Shown: one piece after another, positions 53,401 through 64,000 of the stretch | Layout: the number at the start of each line of letters is the position of its first letter | Position numbering within the stretch: position 1 is the stretch's first letter | From: Trichobilharzia szidati | Lineage: Eukaryota > Platyhelminthes > Trematoda > Strigeidida > Schistosomatidae | Assembly (NCBI GenBank): GCA_944472155.2 | Contig: OX235279.1 | Location: 115,312,110 to 115,376,109 of the forward strand | Length of the DNA stretch: 64,000 nt | Direction of reading: 5' to 3' | Notes under the pieces: model-generated | What the model was told of the DNA's origin: nothing | Database searches by the model: none | The model's input: only the letters and a program-made list of their open reading frames with translations | Made by a program: the position numbers and the translations under genes

Positions 53401-55725
53401 AAGATGTAGTACTTCCTTATCAGAAATTATTGCAGCCTAATCTAATCTTTAAGATACTTTCGTTAAAATCTTTCACCTTCCAGATATTGTTTATTTAGGT
53501 AAAAATGTTGAGTCTACATAAATTTAGTAGGCATCTAAATGATAGGCGAGGTTCGCACATTATTATAACCTTAAGGTTCAGTATGCAATTTACGAGTTCG
53601 GACTTTTATTGAGACAAGAAAAGAGTGTGTGGAATCATATACTTATGCATGTTTGGTAGGAGATATTCCCGCAATTATAGAAATCCAAATGCAAAATACA
53701 TCAAAAGAATGTAGATGAAATAAAAGGGAGAAATTAAAGTAGCTGTCTAATTCTGATACTCTCGTTTTACAAACGATAAAGCTGCACTACAATAACGTAT
53801 ACGCTCATCTATATACAGAGCACAACAAGAGTGAGAGAAAATAATGGGTACAATTTTAATTAGTTATAATTTAAGTAAATCACTCACTCAGAACTCGAAT
53901 GACGATCACCTGAGTGACGTCGATGACTTATGCCAAACCCTCCTCGGCTGTATTGAAAAAGATTTAGTGACAGTATATTGTTAAAAAAATCATATTATAA
54001 CCATTAAACTACTAGTGTGTTTGATTATCAAACGAGTTTCGAAACATTAATCGTCCTTTTTGGACAGGTGGATGCGACAACCCCTGAGACAGTAAAACTG
54101 AAACAAGGATAAAATGACAGGTATTTTAGGAATGGTTGAAATTATTTAGAGAGGATGGTTTTAAGAACAGGGGTATTTGTTAACTTCCCACAGCAAACTC
54201 ACTGATTTCATCGCTGATTTCATCAAACAAGTAACACTAAGTCCCAGGCAGTTAAATATTTAACGGAACGTATCATAGTATATACTATGATACTTTCCTC
54301 ATACTTATTATTTCTAATAATCATTACAAAGGAATGGGCATATGCTAGTTTCCGAATAATGCGTGTGGAAAAGTGGAGCTTCTAGTTGCATAATTCTGGC
54401 TCACATTTGAAGTAACTTTAACAACCACAAGTCAGAAATGCAAATCAGAATGCTGTCAACTCACTATCATTGAACATACTCAGAATAGATAATCATACAC
54501 TTAAATCAAAAATAAATTAAGACTCATGTGTTTGATGGTGATGGTATTGAAAGTGTGCATTTTTGTGCAGCTCAAATATTATTATGAAATAATTCAAGCA
54601 TCTTGAAATAAAAATATTAACCATGAGCAGCCAAAAGTAGAAACAAAGATGAATATTTCATCTCACATGGTACCTATAATTCCGCATGTTTACGCCATAT
54701 TACACGTGATAGTCAGTAACACAGTGAACGTAGTGGATTCATATGCGGTGTTCCGACCAATGACTAGACAGAATTATTGAGGCTTACAATTACAGGAGGA
54801 AATGTCCTGTATGCCTTGGAACCAAAACTCCCTGTATTTATGAACTGCTGCTGTGTCTCACTATCTTATCTTAGACTTTACCTAGACTCCATTCAAATGC
54901 AAACAAAGTTAAATTATGCATAAATAACTTTTGAGCCCTTACTGTTAGCTGTTTTGCTAAAATTTTCTTACAACTTATTTGTCTTATATTCAGATTTTCC
55001 AGAACTGATTGTTTGCTAGAATTTATCAAAGAGTATGAATTTGGAAAGTTTGATCACAGCTAGAATAAGTTTACTGTATTTTTACTGATCATAAATTTCA
55101 CCCATCAGCTGCACACTCTCGAATGTGAGACAAATTTTTGCACAGCTGATTTGTTCTCATTTCGTGGTGAGAGTATTCCTCCCATTCCTACTGTTTGTTG
55201 TTAGTAGACACATAAAAGAGTTAGTGTATGCAATATTCCACTGATATTTTCATGGTGATCAAATTCATTCGATCGACTAACCATGTTCTCCTGAATCCCA
55301 AATCTTTAAGCATGAACCTTGATAAAAGTTGCTTTATTTCTTAGATACTATATTCTTTGTGTATTTAGTTTGCTTCATGATTCTTGCTACATGGAGAGTA
55401 GCTTGTATTAACAACTCAGTACTCACGGAGTCTCAAGGCTAACTGAAGTAAACAATCCGATAACAATAACATTGTATGTTGTGATTAAAGAAATTAACTT
55501 GAAAATCCTAAACTCAGCATTTCAGGCAGTCAGATCTACGCAGTAATTGTTTTTACCGATGATATCAGAAGCAAGACTACAGAGTCCATTTTACAGCGTG
55601 CAGCTTCATTAAATAACTTGCCATCTTCTGTCAACTATATGTCAAGTGAAACTAGATAATTTTTGAGCGGTAAGTAAAATACTCTAACAGACCTAGAGAG
55701 AATGGGAAGCAAATAAAACTCATAC
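50421..55725. other. Intergenic, no supported gene
   Basis: AT-rich. Two short open stretches with splice-like borders occur at 52699-52750 and 52804-52946, but their phases do not agree. No element fragment recognised. Confidence 0.4.
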
Positions 55726-55778
55726 TTTCTGTGCTTTGAAGATCCTCTTCGATGTCCTTCACCACGATCCGAATGGTC
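55726..55778 (-). CDS. Gly/Tyr/Asn-rich protein, exon 3 (tentative)
   Basis: 53 bases, acceptor TTTTCTCGTAG|GAC, possible donor AGAAA|GTATGAG. If the donor is not used, the frame runs on to a stop near 55640. Confidence 0.45.
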
Positions 55779-57652
55779 CTACGAGAAAATTAATATATAA
55801 TTAACAATAGAATATATGTAATAACTTATAATTATTACGCGTTAATAAATGAGCCATTTTTGTCGGTAACCTCCGATAATGAACCTATTATTGCAATTAC
55901 TACATGTACCTATTTTTGAAAAATATTCTCTTAATCATGAAGAGCGGGATATTATTTCAACCTATTTATCACCTTTAGAGAAAATAAACCCAATTTTCAC
56001 ATTTGACAACAACTTTATCAAGAGACGTGATGGTGTAAGTTGCTCAACCAAAGCTGCAAGAATGAAAGCTTCTCTCGTTAAGCGAAGAAATTTACTGGGT
56101 TGAAAAATAAAGAAGACTGGAAATTTTTGACGACTTAACCTGTGGCAAATATATATTCAACAAGAAGATAATCCAGTGAATAAGACACAAATTCAAACAC
56201 CTGGAATAGTAAGAAACATTGGAAACTTCCCTTATTGTGTGCTGAAATGAATGCATGCATACTCTGGAGACGTTTTGGGGAGCTATCTTAGAGATTTAGA
56301 TGAAAAAGAATAGTAAAATATACTAAATTCATCGTACCACTGTAATTATGTGAAATGTCTTACCGAGTCTGAACTTCCACTATTTCTTCTGTTCGTGCCA
56401 TAGCAATCAGTAGGATATTGTCGATTACCGAAATTGCGTCCACCCATCGGATTTCCTCCGAAAGCTCCTGGAGCACCACCACCATAGTTCTGCTGAAACG
56501 AATATTAACAGTGTCGTGTAAGTTTGTTGCAAAATATCTGTTATATGTTATTTTTTAAAAGACATGACATATTAGTTGTCACATTCAGTGACAAATTTAA
56601 GAATCAGCATAAAATTGCTACATCTGGCGCTAAAGCTTAGAAACTGGTAAAAATGTCTAAACATTTGTAGAACTAACAGCCCTGAAGTTTTATTATCGCT
56701 TCTAAAATTTTAAACGATCCCCTGTAACAACAACTGTCTGGCATAAGGTAATAAAATCGGTTTGCTATAAATGTTCCATGTGTGAAAATATAATATCAAC
56801 GAAATACATTTTCTGAATGTTGCTGTAGAATTTGCCATACAACTTCCGATAGCACCATGCCAAAGAAAACAGAATTTACACTTCTCATGGTATTACAGTG
56901 AATGAATTTTCTGAACTAGTAGATATTCGATGTTTCCTTCACCTACCAATTTGATCTTGACCGTGTAAAGCGTAAAAGTTATTCAGTATATAAGTGCAGA
57001 AAATTTAATTCTGTGTGAAAATTATTGTCTAGAAAAACGTTGATGTTATTGCTGCTACCATTATCGGTATAATAACGAATGAGTAATTAAGCCTATATGA
57101 TGCAGACTAAAGCTATTAAAGTAATTACCTTAAATTCCTATATTCGTAATTATGCGCAGTTGCTTTTGTCAAATGCACTGGACTTCTACAATATGTGAAA
57201 GACTTAGTTGTATGGTTGCAGTCACCCGAGTAAATTGAATTACTTGAAAATGAAAAAAACTGCCTCAAACATTCTGCAGTGCACAAGAAGTCAGTACTAG
57301 ATTGAATATCATTCAAGATATTCGGAGTTTTATGCCCTTCCATATGCCATGCAACAGTGGGAAGAAGCATGAAACATTAATAAAACATAATTATAAAGAG
57401 CGAAATGACCCATGTGCATGGATTCACCAATTCATGTTTAGTTCCCACAAAAAATTCTGATTATTCATTAGGTTAAACTACTGCGATTTTTTATTTAAAA
57501 GATAGACTTACATTCATGTTATTATCATAGTCATGAGGACCGGTGTTACCGTAATACCCACCATCACCACTGCCAAAAGCTGGCGCTCGCGAATTACCTC
57601 CTGCCTCATTGGCATCATAATAACCCTTCTTATCTCCAAACTTGAATGGCAT
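55726..57652 (-). CDS. Gly/Tyr/Asn-rich protein, three 5' exons (partial gene)
   Basis: Exon 1 (57652-57512) starts at an ATG and encodes 47 residues (MPFKFGDKKGYYDANEAGGN, then GSGDGGYYGNTGPHDYDNN); exon 2 (56492-56364) adds 43 (QNYGGGAPGAFGGNPMGGRN, then NRRNSGSSDS); exon 3 (55778-55726) adds DHSDRGEGHRRGSSKHR. All borders fit AG/GT and the phases agree (0, 0). Composition (Gly, Asn, Tyr, Arg; RG and GG pairs) resembles low-complexity regions of RNA-binding proteins, but no folded domain is present yet. The downstream exons are not identified. Its start is about 0.8 kb from a plus-strand first exon, suggesting a shared promoter region. Confidence 0.6.
55879..56103 (+). CDS. Small hypothetical ORF
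   Basis: 74 codons from an ATG, followed at once by AAAATAAAG. Protein-like composition (HEERDIISTYLSPLEKINP, then a basic tail), no recognised domain. It sits opposite intron 2 of the Gly/Tyr-rich gene; may be spurious. Confidence 0.25.
   Translation: MNLLLQLLHVPIFEKYSLNHEERDIISTYLSPLEKINPIFTFDNNFIKRRDGVSCSTKAARMKASLVKRRNLLG
56364..56492 (-). CDS. Gly/Tyr/Asn-rich protein, exon 2
   Basis: 129 bases, acceptor TTCGTTTCAG|CAG, donor GACTCG|GTAAGA; phase 0 at both ends. Confidence 0.65.
57512..57652 (-). CDS. Gly/Tyr/Asn-rich protein, exon 1
   Basis: 141 bases, ATG to donor AACATGAAT|GTAAGTC; phase 0. Confidence 0.65.
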
Positions 57653-58435
57653 GTTGAAATGGATTCAATCTCTGGTACACGAATAATCATACTATATTTA
57701 TATAACTTGAGGACACCTTGAGCAAATTAAAACAATTGAAGAAAATTAGGTTAGACTGAACAGGCATTAATGAATGATACGATTCATTGTTGCATTTTTA
57801 ATTCCGCTTAATTTCTTTTCATACCGTTCATTAGCTAAGACAGTAGTAGTCAAAGGGACGTTTGATTTCTCGCAGATAGTCGCCGTTACGTGAGGTTTTA
57901 TGTGGATATTTTTAGTGTGACGCCAAAAATGAGGCTTAAAACTGAGAAATAAGTCGTAAGGTGAACTGTCTTATGTGATTTTAAGGTCGATACGTGAGGA
58001 CCACTCGTCCTCTTTATGTATATTCTTCAGTTGTAGTGAGACAATTTCATACGACGTTTATTTAGAGTATCCCTTTCTTTCTAATATTTCGGCTCCTCAG
58101 ACCACTAACAAAACATTGATAAGCGTATTCCTATAGTGTGATTTTGTCGCGATTACCAGCAATCAATGATATTATATGGGCGCAATTAAGTAGACTCAGC
58201 TTATCTAATGAAACTTCATACCAATAATGTGATTCACATCTCCAAATAAATGTAAACTTAGAAAATAGGATTTATTGCATATTTAAAATAGATATGATCA
58301 TGCCTGAGAAAAAGGCATCTTCATCATGTAAATGATAAATTTACGTGAATAAACCATTATCGCTAGCCAATGATATCCCACAGAATATTGTACTGCGAAT
58401 TTAATCCGCATTACTTCTGTCAATTTCGAGTTGTA
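57653..58435. promoter_or_regulatory. Intergenic region between divergent genes, candidate shared promoter
   Basis: 783 bases between a minus-strand ATG (57652) and a plus-strand ATG (58436). No coding frame. Specific promoter motifs were not identified. Confidence 0.4.
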
Positions 58436-58601
58436 ATGAGATCCTACAGTTACTTAAACCCAATAGGAAGCTGGTGGAGACAAGAGGCAGATGAAGTCAA
58501 CCGAAATCCACTGAAGAGTGTGCGTTTTGCGACTTACGACCAAATAGAGTTGCGTGAACGGTTGAAGGAATTGATTCTACATACAACACCACCAAGGAGA
58601 G
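58436..58601 (+). CDS. Unrecognised protein, first coding exon
   Basis: 56 codons plus one base, ATG at 58436, donor AGGAGAG|GTGATT. Encodes RSYSYLNPIGSWWRQEADEV, then KSVRFATYDQIELRERLKEL and a Pro/Arg end. The charged helical composition looks like real coding sequence. The following exons were not found in the window. Confidence 0.5.
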
Positions 58602-61600
58602 GTGATTCCACTCGTTTACTGATAATCATGTGGGTATTTTTTGTTCCATTCTGTGACACCGAATAACTCTGGATGTATGTGTCCAGTTCTGTTTGTCTAG
58701 ACCGAAGAATAGTCTAAACGCGTTGTAGTCTGGATTCTGGATGGTTTCTGAGAATAATGGGATAAAATTCGAGAATAGAGAATTTCATTACTGATTGTGC
58801 TCAGACCATATATATAAAAAACTGCATTTGTACTGCATTGAAATAAGATTTTTCCTCCACCATTCTTGTGTTCCATTCAGTATGTTTGTGACAGGTGTAT
58901 GACATCCTGGACTGCTACTTTCTAGGATGTGAGCTGGTCACTATGCGGCATTGTGTTTCCGTTCAGACACTGTCGATTCATTTTGGCTACTACTTATCAG
59001 GACCTTGATCAAGCCTATAAATCTGCCTAAACTACTTGATTATGTCTCATAACTATAACCACATAGGGAAGAGAGATCAATGAAGAGAAATTAAACCAAT
59101 ATATGCAAATCATAATACTAGAACTTGGACAATGAAGTAGACTATGATTCCGGCATAGACAAAGTGTATTCAAAAGTAGTACGTTGCTGCTCCTTGTTAG
59201 CCTTTTGTAACATCTGTGGAAGTTTATGAAATATTACAGGGTAATTGAAATTTCCTCGAAGACTTTTCAGTAACTTGTGCCCACATTTGCCTCACTCTAA
59301 AGAAATTACATCATGAAATGAAACGTTCTGCGAATAATATCTTGTGACCCGTTTCATACTCGTACCAATTCTCATGTGCACATTGTATGTCAAATGACTG
59401 CATAACCATTGACTATATTATGTCGAGAATACGTTAGCTCAGACTTCCCGAAAAACGCCTCATCAGTAGAGTGTATACTGTATGTAATAGTTGTACGCAG
59501 TGCGCCTACATATTCAAGCTCTTTCGGTTAAAGCGTAATGTTGCTTGAGCTCATTTGTTCACTTTGGCTAGTATAGCGTCGCATATAAACAATGAAATCA
59601 GTGTCCTACAGTCTTAAGGTCAGTTTAGATATATTTGGTGACAGAAATAACCCGAGGAATTCTAATCTGCCAAAGATATATTGTGGTTTTAAAGCTAAAG
59701 TTTCCATCATTTCTGTGAATGTTTTACCGAGGACAGTTTCTATAAGCGTATTCTGTCATATGACGTTAGCGCTTATTTGGATTTAGTTCCGAAAGTAACA
59801 GTGGATTCTGAGGCAGGGCAGTCATAAATAAGATATTGAATGTGTAGCTCACGGGAAATGAAATGCCAATATTATTACAATTTCAAGCAGAAGTTAGCAG
59901 TGCTGTCCACGTATCCTGTATCAGAAGGGTAGCATTGGAAAGAGAAAACAAAATATGGTGAAACCGGGGAATGAATGCAGAAGGAGTTACTAGCGTATAA
60001 AAATTCAAAATAACGAATGTTTATGGAAAATTTGTGGCAACTGCTCTTCAAATGTCACAAGCCATATACTAGATCTAATATTAATATTCAAAGATATAAT
60101 ATCGAATGGTCCATAAGCCGGTTCTAAGGAAGATCGTGCTTGCATCTGGAAACACCTTCGAGGAAAATTAGCCTGACCACCACAAAAACTTCAAGACATA
60201 GATATGATATAAAAAACATAGACTTGCCTGCGATCAAGGAAACGGAATAACGCCGGCTGAGTGGTCGGTGGAAATGGAGAAAGTGGAAGATTTCGTAGGA
60301 AACCCAATCAAAAATCCGTGGAAACAAAAGAAACGGCTGGCTGATTAGTGTGGATTTAAGAAAAACCAGTCGTCCACAGAATATGTCTCAACATCACACA
60401 ACCCTAAACAAAGCCTTTAGTGGCAGACAACTGTGAACACCAAGTAAATTTCTTCATTTATGTGAAGAAATTTTATGTGATAATCAACGCTATCAACTTT
60501 AGAAAGGGCTTTACCAAGTACGACTGTGAGTAATTTCTATAATAATAATAATTTATACTTCGTATTAACGGGTAAGTTTACAAGAAATGCATGCCATTTC
60601 ACAGGCGCGACCAGTTATGTTACAAATTGCAATCCTGAAGTATCATAAATTAATACTTTTTCAAAAGTTTGAATTGTTTGATTATTGTACAAGCAATCAG
60701 AACAGGATCTTATAAATGTTAAATTGTAAACCGTTCACTAAGGTCACCACCAAAGTTGAGCGACAACCCAAACTTCGTTCCTTTTCCTGCTGATCGTTAT
60801 GGTCAACCAGCGAACAGCCTATATCTGGGTGAGTGCTATGCCGCCACGTGATTGAACGCTATTTCAGGAAGAGGAGAAAATTCTGCACAGCTGCAAAATG
60901 GTATAAAATGCGATTATGAATAATACACTATAGGAAGTATATTTACAAAACAAATACAAGGAGAATAAACTATACAGTACTTGAAATGATAGTTTACATT
61001 TGCAATGTTTAATGCTAACCATATTGGTCTAAGCATGGAAACTGTCACGTTTCCGATGAAAATATAGCTTTGTTCAAACATTGGTGTTGTTGTGTTTTTA
61101 ATCAAAGCAAGCAACAAATATGAATAAAGAGCAGGTTTCAGCTTCAGTAAAGGCTTAGGTAGGTAAGATAGAGTAGAGTATAATAGTGCGCAAATAAAAA
61201 GATTAGTGTGAGGTAGGTAAGCGATATTTAAGTGAGAAGTGGATTCAAAGATCTGAAAGATCAGAAGCCGTAGAACAAGCTGACCTGTGCGATGCCTCAC
61301 GAATTTCTGTAGGACCCAACGGGTAGCATCATGACAAGAAGCTGAACAGGCTTGTAGATGGTAGGAGAAAAAGCACTTTTTATTTATAATTAGATCTGTA
61401 CAACCCTTATTATTACTTTTTTGTTGAGAATCCAGACTAATTTTTTATTCTCGAGCTGTCAAAAAACGCTTGAACTCTACAGAGTGCATTGCTGGAAACA
61501 TCTACAAACCGCATCAAACTTCCTCAAGACGGTGCCAGATATTTCTGATTATAGCTTGATTCTATACCGTGTTATTGGTACACGTATAGAATTTTCGGCA

Positions 61601-61879
61601 TGTTATATTGGTAGCTAAAATTTTGCAGGCCAGTTGTTATCGTGACGTTGAGCTCATCGAGGCTTTTGTGAAGACAGAAATAAGATAAGGTTACTTACTG
61701 CCACTGGTGATACTGCTTTTCATGGTAAACTAGATAACAAGGCAGACAGTGAGATGTGGGAGTATGAGTATGCACTGGACTGACATATAGTATCTGGAAA
61801 ATTACAACTCCCCGGGCAACTAATGAATCTTGCTTTGCAAAGTTCACTAACTGCCATCAGTCTGATAGAAAAGGTAATG
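58602..61879. other. Intron or intergenic DNA, nothing firmly recognised
   Basis: AT-rich, no sustained coding frame or identifiable element. Confidence 0.4.
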
Positions 61880-62165
61880 AAGATAGGAATTTAGAGGAAG
61901 ATGTTAAGGATGGAGGAGTCAGAGATACAAAATCTAAAATAACACGTGGCAGTAACCTTCGTTTGGAAAAATCTCAATGGATATTACCTTTTCCACGTAC
62001 ATAATCAGAACAGTCTCAACTGAAGGCAGCATTCGAGATGTCGAAGCTGGTCGAAAATGGACAGTGAAAGCAGGGAAGGCTTTCATTGCTCTGGAATCGT
62101 CAAGGAGGTCTAAAGCAGTCTCGACTTACGATAAGGTATTTCTTTTCAACAGTAAAGTCAAGTCA
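61880..62165 (+). mobile_element. LINE relic (third RTE-like family)
   Basis: Plus strand reads STEGSIRDVEAGRKWTVKAG, KAFIALESSRRSKAVSTYDK and VFLFNSKVKSVV, aligning with the block DVKARIGKARAAF...IRIFNSNVKSVLLYG of this family (compare the minus strand at 48130-48330). Cut off by SINE-like sequence after 62165. Confidence 0.55.
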
Positions 62166-62254
62166 GTAGTTAAAGGTTTTATACTCCCAACGAAAGCATT
62201 TTCAAAGGGCTGCAGACTTCCATCTGTGTGTGCCTTTACAGCCTCGATATCGGA

Positions 62255-62375
62255 CGTAGGATAGCAAGTGGTGGCACAGCGGTTTAGACTCTCGCCGATC
62301 ATACACATGGTCCGAGGTTCGATCCCCTGCCGGCGCACACCCGATATCAATGGTCGGCCTGCAAAATTGGGCTAC
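62255..62375 (+). repeat. tRNA-derived SINE fragment
   Basis: GGTGGCACAGCGGTTTAGAC (A box) and CCGAGGTTCGATCCCC (B box) about 50 bases apart, followed by CTGCCGGCGCA: tRNA-like order. Arms do not fold into a regular tRNA, and the sequence continues into repeat-like DNA, so a SINE is more likely than a tRNA gene. Confidence 0.6.
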
Positions 62376-64000
62376 CGATATCACATGCTGTAAATTCCAT
62401 ACTTGTACCAAAAATACTGCGTGGTTTCAAGCTGTAATCAAAAATGAAACAAATTAAAAAATCAAGTCAGAACGCATAAGCAATTAACATGTCTGGCAAC
62501 GAAGCAACCACAAACGTATTGTCAAACTGATGCAAAAGGGAATATAAGGATGTATGAACATTTTCACTGTAAGTCTCGAATGCTGCCACATTCGGCAAGT
62601 GAAACGCAAATGAGGAGCGGAGGGTTGATGATTGGGGGCTTATATATTGAAGGTCCTTTGAGGAAGAGGTGTAAGAGCGATTACAGTTATGGCGCCAGGT
62701 GGATACGATGGCAGGTAGTAGAATAAAATGGAGTGGGGAAGCCGAAACCCACTATTCTACTCGTTATCCGAGGAATGAATCACATCAATAATTAAATATA
62801 CTGACTTCAAAGGCTGCAGAGTAAGTATTCTCAACTGTCCACTAAAATACAAAGCCGACTTTTGGTCTGCAATCTTGGAAGTCATCCCAAGTAAATGTAT
62901 TGTGTTTTCGGAACAAATTCGGTAGGGGTCGGTTCGATGTGTTCTTCTGGATAAAACTTTTATAAACAGCAAATATTTACGTCCAAAATCCGCCTGTAGG
63001 TTAGTGCTAACCGCATTTGGAAGGTATGTGTATTCTGGGGAAAAAGTTGACCTAAGCAAAATGGATGATGCCTGAGTAGGCACCAGTTAATAGGTTACCA
63101 GAGATTTAGTCGGTTACGAGTTTAATCATGAAGCGGCACCAGAAGGCCACAGAAAGCCCGGCACTACAGTGAAGCTGATTGCTGACATTTTGAATCCTCA
63201 GCAATGCATGCCCATCGCTTCATCAGGATTTAAAGGCAGCAGCTCATTGACTACCATCAAAAGGGACGGAAATCCGATAACTCACCATTATTGCGCCACC
63301 TCTAGCGACAGCTTTTGGTGCCCCAACTGCAGCAACGACCTCTCTGCGGAACTCTGGGAACTGCATTCAATTCCCTGAAAATCATTTAAAAATTAACCGC
63401 ACACCTACCATTGATTGCAGAATGTAGTTCCCGGACTTTCCGCGAGAAACTGAGACCAGCGGCGTCCATTTCCTCACGTTTGGGGAAGTAATAATCTCTT
63501 TTAATGCACGCTGGCGATGAAGCGAATCAGTAAAAGTTAGAATTCATCAGCTATTAACTCCCATTTTGGTGGCTGAATGGTTGATGGTAACTCTATATAA
63601 CCTATCTTTCCTGCGTCACTTCATGCTGATGGGAAATCTAAAACTTAGAAGAAGCGGCAGTTCAGTAGTCCTGGGTTTTCAGTGACTATCTGAACGATGT
63701 CAGTTCGTTATCTGAAATGAAACTAGTTTGTCAGCTGCGCTAACCATCAAAAAAAGCCCTCAACACACGAAATTTCGCCACATTTTCTAGTTCATTTCGT
63801 CCTCTCCCTCCCAGGATATGGAACACTGACAAAAGGAATAACCACTTTCAAAAGAATTATCTGCGAATATTATGTACACCGCCGCTATTCCCAATTAAAG
63901 AGCCACATCATATGAGATATTGTGTACTTAAATTTAAAATATCCAAGACAGGTGCGTGCTATTATTACTACTCCTAATATTCTGACACGATGGCCGGACA
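62376..64000. other. Right end, nothing firmly recognised
   Basis: A plus-strand open stretch at 63169-63378 (69 codons, including WCPNCSNDLSAELW) has protein-like composition but no recognised family. Confidence 0.4.

Noticed and set aside
62273..62340. Possible functional tRNA gene
   Set aside because: A and B boxes are good but acceptor and anticodon stems do not pair properly; treated as a SINE.

Overview
This is eukaryotic nuclear DNA, almost certainly from a blood fluke (Schistosoma or a close relative). It is AT-rich, its coding exons are short and separated by kilobase introns, and the intergenic and intronic DNA is dominated by the repeats expected in schistosomes: RTE-clade LINEs (SR2/SjR2 type), CR1/jockey-type LINEs, a Ty3/gypsy LTR retrotransposon, a Penelope-like element and tRNA-derived SINE fragments. 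No bacterial operons, CRISPR arrays or rRNA genes were seen. Family assignments come from motifs read by eye in translations; no database search was run.

Layout. 1-0.6 kb: first coding exon of an SLC52-type riboflavin transporter on the minus strand, with the rest of the gene beyond the left edge. 1.6-13 kb: a nested transposon stack. A 5'-truncated CR1 LINE (minus) is split twice: by a tandem LTR-body-LTR-body-LTR array of a deleted gypsy element (1969-8278, 4-bp target duplication) and by a full-length RTE with an uninterrupted ORF (8349-12121, 13-bp target duplication). 13.2-15.6 kb: a diverged LTR relic and a decayed LINE. 18.66-21.43 kb: a Penelope-like element (minus) flanked by 118-bp direct repeats (pLTRs).

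22.2-40.4 kb: a host gene for mitochondrial ribosomal protein L19 (plus strand). Six exons join in frame; the 5' exon(s) were not found. Its introns hold many RTE copies (some inserted in others), SINE fragments and, antisense in intron 2, an intronless ORF. A paralogue of that ORF lies just downstream at 41.7-42.6 kb. The pair looks like a diverged RhoGAP-type fold without the arginine finger.

42.8-64 kb: mostly repeat relics and unannotatable DNA. At 55.7-58.6 kb there is a probable divergent gene pair: a Gly/Tyr/Asn-rich protein on the minus strand (three phase-compatible exons) and an unrecognised first exon on the plus strand, start codons about 0.8 kb apart.

The most notable items are the tandem deleted gypsy array with a canonical -1 frameshift heptamer, the intact RTE and a possible structured RNA at RTE 5' ends, the Penelope-like element, and the paired RhoGAP-like ORFs.
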